This document shows positions 1 to 8,159 of a stretch of DNA of 17,677 nt, piece after piece. How positions within the stretch are numbered: the stretch's first letter is position 1; each line of letters starts with the position of its first letter. The DNA is from CAG-170 sp022779365 (GTDB taxonomy: Bacteria; Bacillota; Clostridia; Oscillospirales; Oscillospiraceae). Location of the stretch: NCBI GenBank assembly GCA_022779365.1, contig JALFSI010000009.1:1-17677 (forward strand), given 5' to 3'. The translations under genes and the position numbers were made by a program. The notes under the pieces are model-generated. The model was not told the DNA's origin and did no database searches. It saw nothing but the letters and a program-made list of their open reading frames with translations.

Positions 1-143
1 TGATTAAAATATTGAATCAAGAATCCCGTGTGCTACGCACACTCGCATCGTGCGAATGCACGCTGCGCCGTCTCATGCAGAATCTGACGCGCCGTTGGCG
101 CTATAAAAAGCTCTTCAAGCTTTTTAACAGATTCTAGTATCAA
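1..143. repeat. Left copy of a 143-bp folded inverted repeat bounding the window
   Basis: Positions 1-143 are the reverse complement of 17534-17676 with a single mismatch (G at 14; the partner copy has the base that completes its terminal palindrome). The unit is full of small palindromes: GTGTGC-TAC-GCACAC (28-42), TCGCA-TCG-TGCGA (43-55), GCGCC-GTT-GGCGC (89-101) and AAAAAGCT-CTTCA-AGCTTTTT (105-125). The last two are enclosed by AGAATCTG (79-86) pairing with CAGATTCT (128-135), which would give a three-way junction. Its two ends share TTGAT and AGAATC, like short imperfect terminal inverted repeats. It begins 3 bp after the stop codon of the giant pilin gene, where the A/T-rich stem at 105-125 could act as a weak terminator. 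It resembles a REP/MITE-type element; it encodes no protein and I do not recognise a named family. Confidence 0.9.
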
Positions 144-146
144 AAA

Positions 147-1283
147 TCAAAGTTCTGCGTCCGGCTCATCCTCCGGCGCGTCTGTGTCGTCCGGCACATC
201 GTCCGCCGTATCCGCAGGAAGCGCTTCCAGCGTCAGCGGCTCGTAAATCGCGTCCGGGATGTCCCAGCGGCGCGCGCCGGTCTCGTCCTCCGTCAGCGTG
301 ACCGTACCGCCGTAGGGTGCGTGCTTGGTAAAGAGGATATCGCCGTCCTCGTCGGCAAAGTCTACGGCGTACTGCGTCAGTTTGGGCGTGATGCCCAGCT
401 CGAACGTGTAGCGCACGCCGTCCCGCTCCAGCACAAGCCGCAGCGTGACCGGGTCTGTCTGCGCCGTTTCCAGTGTGATGGCGCGCGCGTCATAGTCGCC
501 CGTGCTCATGACCTCATCGGAGAGCGTCAGGCGGTATTCCCTGCCCTCGGTGAAGCCGTCCCCGCCCACGGTCAGCGCCGCGCCGCCGCGCGTGATGGTC
601 GCGGACGCAAGCGTGAAGTCGGAGAGGTCGGTGTAGGCGCGCGTGGCGTAGAGATACAGTCCGTCCACAGCCGGTCCGTCCGCCGCGTCGCGGTCGAGAT
701 AGCCGCTCGTCCCCGCCGGGACGGTGTACGGCAAGCGAATTTGGCGGTTCGAGATGCCGTCGGTCACGCCGAGCACGTCGTTCGGATAGACCGTGGCGCT
801 GAGGTTGACCCTCTGCGTGATACTGAGGATCTGTCCGTCCGCGCCCGTATGCGGGTACAGGCAGGTGATGGCGATGCTTGCCTCGCCGGCGGAGAAGCCG
901 GTCAGCGGGAGGGTAAAGACGCCGCGATCCGCGTCGTAGACGATGTCGCTCGTGCGGCACTCCACCACGTCCTGCTCCGCGCCGCCGTGGTCGAGCCGGA
1001 CGCTCCATTGCAGCAGCCCGGCGGCTGCCTGCGTGAGCGCCGCACCGCTCGAATGGCACACAGTGAGCGTCAGCTCCGTCTGCTCGCCCACATACAGCTC
1101 CGGCGCTTCCGGCGAAGCGGTGAGCAGCAGGTCCGCCGTGACCGTGATGCGCAGGCGCGCGGTGCTCTCGCCGATCTTCGCCTCGGCGATCACATCGCCG
1201 GGGGCGCTGCCGGTAAAGGTGACGGTAAAGCATCCGTTCTCTGCGTCAAACGCGGAAATTTGCGCAGCGCTCGCCGCGCCCGC
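147..1283 (-). CDS. C-terminal Ig-like part of the giant modular pilin, out of frame with the main ORF
   Basis: This frame carries about 375 residues that read as genuine protein and continue the product of 1190-6997 after a one-base slip near 1280. It contains Ig/BIG-like beta-sandwich repeats. FDAENGCFTVTFTGSAPGD and YDADRGVFTLPLTGFSAGE occupy equivalent places in two successive repeats, and the first of these repeats begins in the other frame before the slip. After the repeats come a more divergent beta-rich stretch and a very acidic tail (Asp/Glu-rich, ending in DAEL) with the stop at 147. There is no credible start codon or ribosome binding site of its own: the open frame runs upstream to 1457, but those residues are an Arg/Ala-rich shadow of the main frame. 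I therefore read it as the displaced C-terminus of the upstream gene, not an independent gene. Confidence 0.8.
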   Translation of the reverse strand, partial: AGAASAAQISAFDAENGCFTVTFTGSAPGDVIAEAKIGESTARLRITVTADLLLTASPEAPELYVGEQTELTLTVCHSSGAALTQAAAGLLQWSVRLDHGGAEQDVVECRTSDIVYDADRGVFTLPLTGFSAGEASIAITCLYPHTGADGQILSITQRVNLSATVYPNDVLGVTDGISNRQIRLPYTVPAGTSGYLDRDAADGPAVDGLYLYATRAYTDLSDFTLASATITRGGAALTVGGDGFTEGREYRLTLSDEVMSTGDYDARAITLETAQTDPVTLRLVLERDGVRYTFELGITPKLTQYAVDFADEDGDILFTKHAPYGGTVTLTEDETGARRWDIPDAIYEPLTLEALPADTADDVPDDTDAPEDEPDAEL

Positions 1284-4200
1284 GCGGTCAGCTCCTCGCC
1301 GTCCCCGGTCAGGATCGTGATGGTGGGCGTTTCGCCGCCGCCGATGCCTGTGAGGTACAGGCGCACGTCCAGCCGCGCCTCGCCGGTCTCGTCGTCCACA
1401 TCCAGCAGGTCGAGCGCAGCGGAGGTCTGCTCCCAGTAGAGGTCCGGCTTCGGCCACGCGCCGTAGTGGACGTTGACCGTGCCGCCGAAAATTAAATCTT
1501 CCTGCGTGAGCACCGTGGGGAAGGGATAGTTCAGCCCATCCAGCGCGCGGTCGTTGCCGGGGTGGGTGTATTTGCCGTCGATGGCGATGCCCAATTCGTG
1601 CACGGTGACGGTCGAGAACACGCCGCCGTTTGCCGTGAGCTTACTCAGCATCTCGTCGCCCATCTCGCTGTAGGTGAGATAGGGCGTTCTTTCGTTATAG
1701 AGCATGATCTGGCGCTCACCGCTCCAGCGGTCGAGCACGTTGAGGTTCTGACCGCCCTGCCAGCTCTGCTGGTTCTGGTATTCGCGGTAATCGTCCGCGT
1801 TTTCCGCCGTGGCGCGCAGCGCGTAGCAGTTGCGCAGCTCCGCAGCGGATTTTTTGATGGTGGTGAAGGTCTGCTGCATCTCGCCGTTGGAGGCGATGGA
1901 CTGCGAGCTGGCGACGAGATTGCTGCCGCGCCTCGGCACATCCACAAAGCAGTAGCAGTTCGTGACCACAAGGGGATTTGTCACTTCGCCGAGGATCTGC
2001 TTGATCGTGCCATCGGTACGCAGCACGATGCCGCCCGTGATGCCGCCGACCCAGATGCTGGTGGAATTACCATAGCCCTGATGCGCAAACGGTGTGGTGC
2101 TCACGATCGAGCCGCCTGCATAGCAGCTATCTATGGACGCGCGGCACGCGCCCGCGATGCCGCCCACGCGCAGGTTGAGCCACTTGTAGTTATAGCCGAT
2201 GTCGATGATGATGTCGTTGACCGCCGTGCAGCCGGAGATGTTCATATTCGTCGCGCCGACAAGACCGCCCACGCAGCCGCCGCCCCAGCCGGTCTGATGG
2301 TCGCTGTTGGCGACGCTCAAGGAATAGCCCTTGCCGCGGTGGTCGTAGATCGTATAGCCGGAGACAGTGCAGTTCGTGATGCTTGCCAGTGCATCCTCGT
2401 CGCGGCTGGCGGCAAAGCCGACCAGACCGCCCACGCAGTACCAGTTTTTTCCGCCCGGCTCGTTTTCGATGACGCTGCTGCGTTCGGAGTAGAGGACGAT
2501 GTTCTGAAGCTTTGCGCCCGCCGTGATGCCGAACAGACCGACGCACTGCATCGCGCTGTGGATCTCAATGTTCCTGATGGCATACGACTGTCCGTCGTAG
2601 CTCTCGGCAAAGAATGCCGTATACGGGTTCGATACGGCGCTGTCCAGCGACTTGGCAATGTCATAGAGGCTTCCGATGGGCGTAAAATTGCGCACCGTAT
2701 TGCCGTTTTCCAGATACGAGTCCACGTCGTGGCTCTGCTCCCAGTAAAGTCCCCTGCTGAGCGGCGCGGCGGTGTTTTCGTCGGTGTAGATGAGGTACGG
2801 ATACTGCCGGATCGTCCAGCGGTCGGTCTCGCTCGTGGTATTATCCGCCGAGATGGAATAGTCTGCCGTGCGCTCTGCCCAGTTCCAGTTGATGTACTGA
2901 AGCTGCGCCGCCGAGCGGATCTGATAGGGGTTGTCTTTCGTGCCGGGCGCTTCGGTGCGCACCGCGCCGGTCAGGTCCTGTACCTCGCCCGCGAGCGAGA
3001 TCGCGCGCAGCGCCATGCTGTCGGCAAAGAAGGGGCTGACCTCGTAGGTGTACTCCGCCGCCGTCCCGTAGCGCAGCGTCCAGGTGCTGTTCTGTACGTC
3101 GCTGTTCAGATACAGTTCGCCCGTCTGATACGCGACGAACGTATAGCCCGGCATCTGGCGTGCCAGCTCCTGCTCCGCCGCGCTCACGCGCGCGCCGGTC
3201 ACGCAGTCGGTCGCCGAAAATTCCGGCAGGACCGCCGCGTCTGTCTCGTAGAAATAGCCGTAGCCGTAGCGCGTGACCGCGCCGCCGTCGTCATGCTCGC
3301 GGCAGAGGGAATTGCCGCTGCTGAGAAGGTCATTTTCCTTGGATGAAATTTCCGTGCCCTGGCTCGTGCCGACATAGCTGAAGTGGTAGCCGCTGTTGCT
3401 GCCGCCCGCTTCATACTCCCAGTAGAATACGCCGAGCGTGCCGATGTCCGCCTGCACGGGCCAGCTGCCGTAGTGCGCCGTCTGACCGGCGGCGTTCGTG
3501 ACGACTGCCGGGAAGGGATAGCTCTCGTTCATAGCCGCGCCGGAGGCGTCATAGGTCGCGTTCGCGGCGGAAAAATCGCGGAGCGTCAGCGTTTGCAGCG
3601 CCTCGCCGCGCACGCCCCTGCCCGCTGCGAGCGAGGCGTAGGCGTTATTGGAGGCGTTGAAGGCGTAGAGCGCGCCGTCGTAGGTATACGTTCCGCCGTC
3701 GAGATAGCAGCACTGCACCGCCGCGCCGCCCTTGCGCGCGAAGCCGTAAATTTCGGATGTGCCCGCCGCCGTGAGCGCCACGGCGCTGTAGCACCGGCGC
3801 AGCGCACCGCCGGAATTGTCCGATGCGAAGCCCGCCACGCGCACGGTGCTGCGCTTGGCGTCGCGCACGCTGATGCGCCCGAGGGCGTAGCTGCCGGTGA
3901 TCGTGCCGGCGTTTGCACCGGCAAAGCCGCCTGCGTAGGCGCTTGCGCTCGTCGCGGTGAGCTGCATGGAAGCGCTGTCCGCCATGCTGCCCGCCGCCGT
4001 GCCGTCATTCGTGCCGATCAGCCCGCCGAGATACACTCTGGCGGAATTATAGGTACGGAACGTCACGGTGTAGCCTGCGGCGGCGCAGTTGCGGATGCTG
4101 CCGCTGTTATAGCCCGCGAGCGCGCCCATATGGATCGTCCGCCCGCTGCCGGATACGACGTTTTCGCCCGCGTGTCCGGCGTAGATGAGCTGCGCGCCGC

Positions 4201-6997
4201 CGCCGAGCAGGATCACGTTCTGCACCGTGCCGCGCGGGGCGATCGTGCCGAACAGCCCGACGCGCGCGGCGTCCGTGCGCAGCGACACGCCGCGCACGCT
4301 GTGCCCGCCGCCGTCATAGGTCGCGGTAAAGCCCGCAGCGGAGGTGATGGGCTGCTGCTGTGAGATCGCGCCGTGCGTGGTAAACTTGCTCCAGCGGTAG
4401 GTCGTATAGTCCACATCCAGCCACTGCCGGTAGGCGCTGGCGGTGGTGGTGGGGGCGTAGTTGGGGTAGAACCGGCTGAGGGCGTAGAGCTGCCGCGCCG
4501 TGCGGATATTCACCGTTTCGGGTGCGGCGGGCTTTGTCTCCGCCGCCGCGGCGCTCTCGGCAAAGTGGGGGTTATAGTAATAGCGCTTGCCGCCCACGGT
4601 GAGCTGCTGATAAAACGCCGTTGTGCCGGACGCGTCCACATAGTCGGTGTCGGTGATCTCGGCGGGCAGGGGCAGGAGGTAATAGATCTGGTCGCGCACG
4701 ACCACCGGGATACGGCGCTCCGATGTGAGCGTATACGACTGCCCGCCCGCATAGGTCAGCTCGAGCGTAAGCGCCTCGCCGGGGTCGTGCCCGAAGGCGA
4801 TGGCGTAGCCGTCGCCCACCGCCACGCAGTCCGAGCGCAGGGTATAGGCGTTCGCGCCGCTGAAGGCGTACACATCCTGCCCGTTTTCGCGGTAGACCTC
4901 GTAATAGACCAGCGTGCCGGACTCAAACTCCGCCTGCCAGTCGCCGTAGTGATTGAGGGCGGCAAGGCGTGGATAGGAATAGTCCGCCAGGCCCTGCGCC
5001 ATGAGGTTATAGGGGTTGCTCGCGCCGCCGGTCTGGGCGGTGAAGGCGTCCGACAGATGCGCCGCCGCGAAGCCCTCGTCTGTCAGCTCGGCGTAGGTCG
5101 CGTACTGCGCGCCCGCAAGCGGCGCGGAGGGGTCGTCGTCGCGCGTGAGGTAGTAGACATTTTGAAGCGTCCCCTCACAGCCTGCCGCCGTGGAATAGCC
5201 GCGCGCGCCGGTTAGTAGCGTCAGGTCGCAGACGCTGTAGCCGTTCTCCGCCGACGAAAGCGTCCCCGGCACGAGTCCGCCCGCCGCGACGGTCGCGGTC
5301 TGGTAGCCCGCGGCGTAGAAATTTTTGAGTGCGGGCGCACCTGCCCCGCCGCCGACGAGACCGCCGGTGGTGGGCGCGGTGAGGTAGCAGTCGGCGTAGA
5401 TCGTGTCGAGTTCCGCCGGTCCTCCCGCCGTGCCGATGAGACCGCCCGCGGTATTCTCCGCGCGCAGGACTGTCGCCGCCATGGAGGTCTTGATGGTCGT
5501 TTTCGCAGTCGAGGTCGCGCCGATGAACCCGCCGGCGGTTTTGCCGGTGAGCCACGCTGCGGCGTCCGCCGAGGCGTCCACGGTCGTGATGCCGTCAAGA
5601 TCGCCGTGCCGCGCGCTTAAATACACGCGGCAGTTTTCGACCGTCAGCTCGCCGGTCGTCTCGCCCGCGAGCGCGCCGACCTGGCTGCCGCCGTCGATGC
5701 GCGCGCCGGTGAGGGTCACGTTGCGGATGGCGCTGCCGGAGAACGTGCCGAACAGCCCCGCGGGCGCATCGCCGCAGTCCGCGGTGTGCAGCGCGTGGAT
5801 GGTGGTGTACAGCTCGGTGTCCTCCACGGTGTAGTGACCGTCGTAGCTGATGAGATTTGGGTTCGTGATGGGTGTGAATGGGCGGTCATGGTAGACCGTG
5901 TACCAGTCGGTATCGTCACCCGCGTCGTCCCGGAAGGAAATGTCGCTGACCTGCACGGCGCGCGTGATGGTCGGCGCGATGCCGGACGCAGCGTCCAGAT
6001 TTTGCAGATGGCGGCCGCTGCGGATGAGCGCGGTGTCCGCCGCCTGACCGGGCGTGTAGTAAAACAGCCCGTTTGTCCTGCGCGAGGCGCTCGCCTGGTC
6101 GATGAGCGGGTCGCTGCAAGTGACTGTGAGCTTCACGGTCAGCTCCGCGCCGTTATCCAGCCGGTTTTCCGTCTGCGCGGCAAAGCGCGTCTCATCCGAT
6201 TTTAAGCTGTCGAGCACCCATTTGTAGCGGTACGTCTGGCTGTTGACCGCCTCGATGTCGGAGGACTGCACGGTGCGGGTGTACGTTTTGCTGCCGGTAG
6301 TCAGCGTGATGGTGAAGGTGAGGGGGCTGCCGGGGTTGTTGCAGTAAAAATACGCCGTCAGCTCCTCGCTGTTTTCGATGGTGATGTCGGGGCGGAGCGT
6401 ATTCGTATCCTCGGTGTTCACGCGGTCACCGCCGTAGTAGCCCACGCGCGCGCCCTGCCGCCTGCGCACCGAGAGCACGCGCAGCGCGTCGATCTTCAGC
6501 CCGTCATCGGGCAGCTCGTCCGTGGGACTATAGAAAACGCCGTAGACGCTGCCGCTGGCGGGGTCAAATTCGATGCGCCAGCTGCCGCTCCAAAGCTCGG
6601 CGTCCACCGCCGATTCCGGCAGGATCGCCGCTGCCGCCGCCCCGGCGGTCATTTTCTCCTGCGAGCGGACATAGCAAAGCACGCCGTCCGACGCTTCGTC
6701 CGCGTCGCACGGCGTATACCCCAGCTCCGCAACGCCGTTTTCGCTGTCGGCACTGTACTGATAGCTTCCGGCAAAGCCCGCCGCGCGCAGCTCCGCCATG
6801 CGGTTCTGCGCGGCGGTGTAGATGAGCTCCGCCTTGCTGTCTAGCTCCTTCTGCCGCAGGTTGCGGCGCACAACGGTCAGCGATGTGACCGCCACCGCAG
6901 ACAGCAGCGCCAGCACGGCGACCACGACCACCACCTCGGTCAGCGTAAAGCCGCCGCGGGCGCGGGAATATGCACTTTTGCGTTCTGAGTGCTTCAT
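1190..6997 (-). CDS. Giant modular type IV pilin / adhesin with GLUG repeats (prepilin signal, 1,935 aa in this frame)
   Basis: The N-terminus is a class III prepilin signal: a basic leader, cleavage between G16 and F17, Glu at mature position 5 (E21), then a hydrophobic helix to about residue 40, so PilD should process it. Everything after the pilin-like head (to about 310) is extracellular adhesin-like sequence. Three modules of about 500 residues start near 326, 831 and 1360 with an IR[ST]xxxL pattern, pass through GLUG motifs (AGLFG, VGLFG, GGLVG, GGLIG followed by small loops ending NC or SC), and the cores close with an HYGxW motif near 682, 1175 and 1845. Ig-like sequence follows and runs into a frame change near 1280; the last 30 or so residues of this frame (to the stop at 1190) look like out-of-frame text. 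The repaired product would have about 2,283 residues, against 130-200 for ordinary pilins. Start at 6997 follows an AGGG, a weak ribosome site, 23 bp after pilO. Binding target cannot be read from sequence. Confidence 0.85.
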   Translation of the reverse strand: MKHSERKSAYSRARGGFTLTEVVVVVAVLALLSAVAVTSLTVVRRNLRQKELDSKAELIYTAAQNRMAELRAAGFAGSYQYSADSENGVAELGYTPCDADEASDGVLCYVRSQEKMTAGAAAAAILPESAVDAELWSGSWRIEFDPASGSVYGVFYSPTDELPDDGLKIDALRVLSVRRRQGARVGYYGGDRVNTEDTNTLRPDITIENSEELTAYFYCNNPGSPLTFTITLTTGSKTYTRTVQSSDIEAVNSQTYRYKWVLDSLKSDETRFAAQTENRLDNGAELTVKLTVTCSDPLIDQASASRRTNGLFYYTPGQAADTALIRSGRHLQNLDAASGIAPTITRAVQVSDISFRDDAGDDTDWYTVYHDRPFTPITNPNLISYDGHYTVEDTELYTTIHALHTADCGDAPAGLFGTFSGSAIRNVTLTGARIDGGSQVGALAGETTGELTVENCRVYLSARHGDLDGITTVDASADAAAWLTGKTAGGFIGATSTAKTTIKTSMAATVLRAENTAGGLIGTAGGPAELDTIYADCYLTAPTTGGLVGGGAGAPALKNFYAAGYQTATVAAGGLVPGTLSSAENGYSVCDLTLLTGARGYSTAAGCEGTLQNVYYLTRDDDPSAPLAGAQYATYAELTDEGFAAAHLSDAFTAQTGGASNPYNLMAQGLADYSYPRLAALNHYGDWQAEFESGTLVYYEVYRENGQDVYAFSGANAYTLRSDCVAVGDGYAIAFGHDPGEALTLELTYAGGQSYTLTSERRIPVVVRDQIYYLLPLPAEITDTDYVDASGTTAFYQQLTVGGKRYYYNPHFAESAAAAETKPAAPETVNIRTARQLYALSRFYPNYAPTTTASAYRQWLDVDYTTYRWSKFTTHGAISQQQPITSAAGFTATYDGGGHSVRGVSLRTDAARVGLFGTIAPRGTVQNVILLGGGAQLIYAGHAGENVVSGSGRTIHMGALAGYNSGSIRNCAAAGYTVTFRTYNSARVYLGGLIGTNDGTAAGSMADSASMQLTATSASAYAGGFAGANAGTITGSYALGRISVRDAKRSTVRVAGFASDNSGGALRRCYSAVALTAAGTSEIYGFARKGGAAVQCCYLDGGTYTYDGALYAFNASNNAYASLAAGRGVRGEALQTLTLRDFSAANATYDASGAAMNESYPFPAVVTNAAGQTAHYGSWPVQADIGTLGVFYWEYEAGGSNSGYHFSYVGTSQGTEISSKENDLLSSGNSLCREHDDGGAVTRYGYGYFYETDAAVLPEFSATDCVTGARVSAAEQELARQMPGYTFVAYQTGELYLNSDVQNSTWTLRYGTAAEYTYEVSPFFADSMALRAISLAGEVQDLTGAVRTEAPGTKDNPYQIRSAAQLQYINWNWAERTADYSISADNTTSETDRWTIRQYPYLIYTDENTAAPLSRGLYWEQSHDVDSYLENGNTVRNFTPIGSLYDIAKSLDSAVSNPYTAFFAESYDGQSYAIRNIEIHSAMQCVGLFGITAGAKLQNIVLYSERSSVIENEPGGKNWYCVGGLVGFAASRDEDALASITNCTVSGYTIYDHRGKGYSLSVANSDHQTGWGGGCVGGLVGATNMNISGCTAVNDIIIDIGYNYKWLNLRVGGIAGACRASIDSCYAGGSIVSTTPFAHQGYGNSTSIWVGGITGGIVLRTDGTIKQILGEVTNPLVVTNCYCFVDVPRRGSNLVASSQSIASNGEMQQTFTTIKKSAAELRNCYALRATAENADDYREYQNQQSWQGGQNLNVLDRWSGERQIMLYNERTPYLTYSEMGDEMLSKLTANGGVFSTVTVHELGIAIDGKYTHPGNDRALDGLNYPFPTVLTQEDLIFGGTVNVHYGAWPKPDLYWEQTSAALDLLDVDDETGEARLDVRLYLTGIGGGETPTITILTGDGEELTARARRALRKFPRLTQRTDALPSPLPAAPPAM
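1270..1291 (-). other. Apparent one-base frameshift in the giant pilin gene
   Basis: On the minus strand the reading CTGACCGCGCGGGCGCGG moves from sensible Ig-like sequence (ILTGDGEELTARA) into Arg-rich noise in the same frame, while the other frame becomes sensible (AASAAQISAFDAENG). Adding one G to the GGG run (CCC at 1279-1281 on the plus strand) would join the two as LTARGAASAAQ. The site is a G/C run next to a GCGCGG tandem duplication, a typical place for a sequencing or replication slip. Confidence 0.75.
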
Positions 6998-7020
6998 AGA
7001 TCCCTGTTTTTTGCTCTGAT

Positions 7021-7563
7021 TTATCCGTTTTTCAGCTCATAGAAGGTCACGCTGCACGTCACCTGCACGCCCTTGTCCGAATCCTCCGGCAGGCTGACGG
7101 AGAGGTCGGAAATTTGATTCACGTTCGCGCTGTCATGCAGCGCCGTGAGGATGCCGCGCGCGGCGGCGTAATTTTTCGCGGAAAATTGCAGACTCAGCGG
7201 GCGGCGGACGATATAGCCGCCGTCCAGCATATCCACCGTGCCGAAATTGAGCGTATACTCCGTCGATGCCGCAAGAATGTGGTTCAGCTCCACCAGCAGC
7301 CCTTCGGCGTTGTCATACGCCGGGAGCGGCACTGCCTCGCCGCTTTCATGGATGACCTCCAGCTCCTGCTCCATCTGCCGGAGCTGCACGAGCTGCGCGG
7401 TGCCCTGCAGCATCGCGTCCTGCTCCGATGAAGCAAGCTGCGTGTAATTGTCAATGCTCTCGTTGATCGGCTCGAGCAGCAGCTTAAAATAGCCCACGCC
7501 GATCAGCAGCAGCGCCAGAATGACGAGCAGGACCTTTTCGCGGGTCGAAAATGCACGATTCAT
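7021..7563 (-). CDS. pilO: PilO-like type IV pilus inner alignment protein
   Basis: This 180-residue protein has a short cytoplasmic N-terminus, one membrane helix (about residues 10-27, VLLVILALLLIGVGYF), a coiled-coil-like stretch (about 40-75) and a C-terminal alpha/beta domain that fits the ferredoxin-like fold of PilO. In known T4P systems PilO pairs with PilN at the membrane and connects PilM to the pilus machinery. Family sequence identity is always low, so the call rests on size, topology and gene order (pilM-pilN-pilO). Its ATG overlaps the stop of pilN by 4 bp (ATGA), with GGAGGGTGAAGG just upstream, which implies translational coupling. It is followed after 23 bp by the giant pilin gene. 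A monoderm has no PilP or PilQ for it to contact, so its periplasmic-type domain must face the cell-wall zone. Confidence 0.75.
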   Translation of the reverse strand: MNRAFSTREKVLLVILALLLIGVGYFKLLLEPINESIDNYTQLASSEQDAMLQGTAQLVQLRQMEQELEVIHESGEAVPLPAYDNAEGLLVELNHILAASTEYTLNFGTVDMLDGGYIVRRPLSLQFSAKNYAAARGILTALHDSANVNQISDLSVSLPEDSDKGVQVTCSVTFYELKNG

Positions 7564-8159
7564 CCTTCACCCTCCCCGGCGCTTTGCAGCACGACCGTCA
7601 CGGAAAATTCCAGCAGCCCGTCCTCGTCCGCCGTGGACGCGAGGTTCAGCGACGCACCGGCAACGATCGGCTGCCGCTGCACGCTCTCGAGCATCGCGGA
7701 TACCTCCGCAAGGCTCATGCCCGCCATGTGCACAACGAGCGTGTTCTGCTGCGCAGCAAGCGAGCGCACCTCGCCGCGCGCCATCAGCTCCTGCTCCACA
7801 AGCGCCAGCACGTCCATGCGGTCCACATCCACAAAGCCGCCGTTTTCCTCGGTCATCCAGCTGCGCGAATACGTTCTGTACTCCTGCTCCACGGCGTCGT
7901 AATTCTCCAGCGCATTCTGCATTTCGACATACTGCGCGTGGACGCTCCGATACTGCTGCTCCGCCGCGCGCTGCCGCGCGAGCTGGTCGAGCACGGCGAA
8001 TTTTGCCACCGCCAGCGCCAGCACCGCGATGAGCACGACGCCCAGCACGAGTGTCACGGCGCTGCGCGTGCGCGGCGGGCGCTTGGCAAGGTTCACGCTG
8101 CGCTTTGTGGGGCAGCGCACCGCCCTTTGCGCGGGGGCGGATCTTGTGATCTGGTTCAT
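7560..8159 (-). CDS. pilN: PilN-like type IV pilus assembly protein
   Basis: This 199-residue protein has a short cytoplasmic segment containing SVNLAKRPPR (residues 21-30), which resembles the conserved INLLPxR motif by which PilN docks into PilM. A membrane helix follows (about 33-53), then a coiled-coil-like region and a C-terminal alpha/beta domain. I chose the start at 8159 because the ATG overlaps the pilM stop as ATGA and has GGAGG about 7 bases upstream; the frame is open further upstream, but that extension is Arg-rich and lies antiparallel-free inside pilM, so it is not coding. It overlaps pilO by 4 bp as well. The tight M-N-O overlap suggests that the three subunits are made in fixed proportion. 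Confidence 0.8.
   Translation of the reverse strand: MNQITRSAPAQRAVRCPTKRSVNLAKRPPRTRSAVTLVLGVVLIAVLALAVAKFAVLDQLARQRAAEQQYRSVHAQYVEMQNALENYDAVEQEYRTYSRSWMTEENGGFVDVDRMDVLALVEQELMARGEVRSLAAQQNTLVVHMAGMSLAEVSAMLESVQRQPIVAGASLNLASTADEDGLLEFSVTVVLQSAGEGEG

Noticed and set aside
1240..1300. Programmed -1 ribosomal frameshifting as the cause of the frame change
   Set aside because: No X XXY YYZ slippery heptamer is in the correct frame near the join; the nearby AAATTT is read as AAA TTT in frame and would not slip cleanly. An indel is simpler.
1562..3346. Plus-strand open frame of 594 codons opposite the giant pilin (and similar ones at 321-1439, 3383-4363, 4373-5215)
   Set aside because: Low-complexity Arg/Ala/Val text with no recognisable domain, while the opposite strand reads as GLUG/Ig modules.
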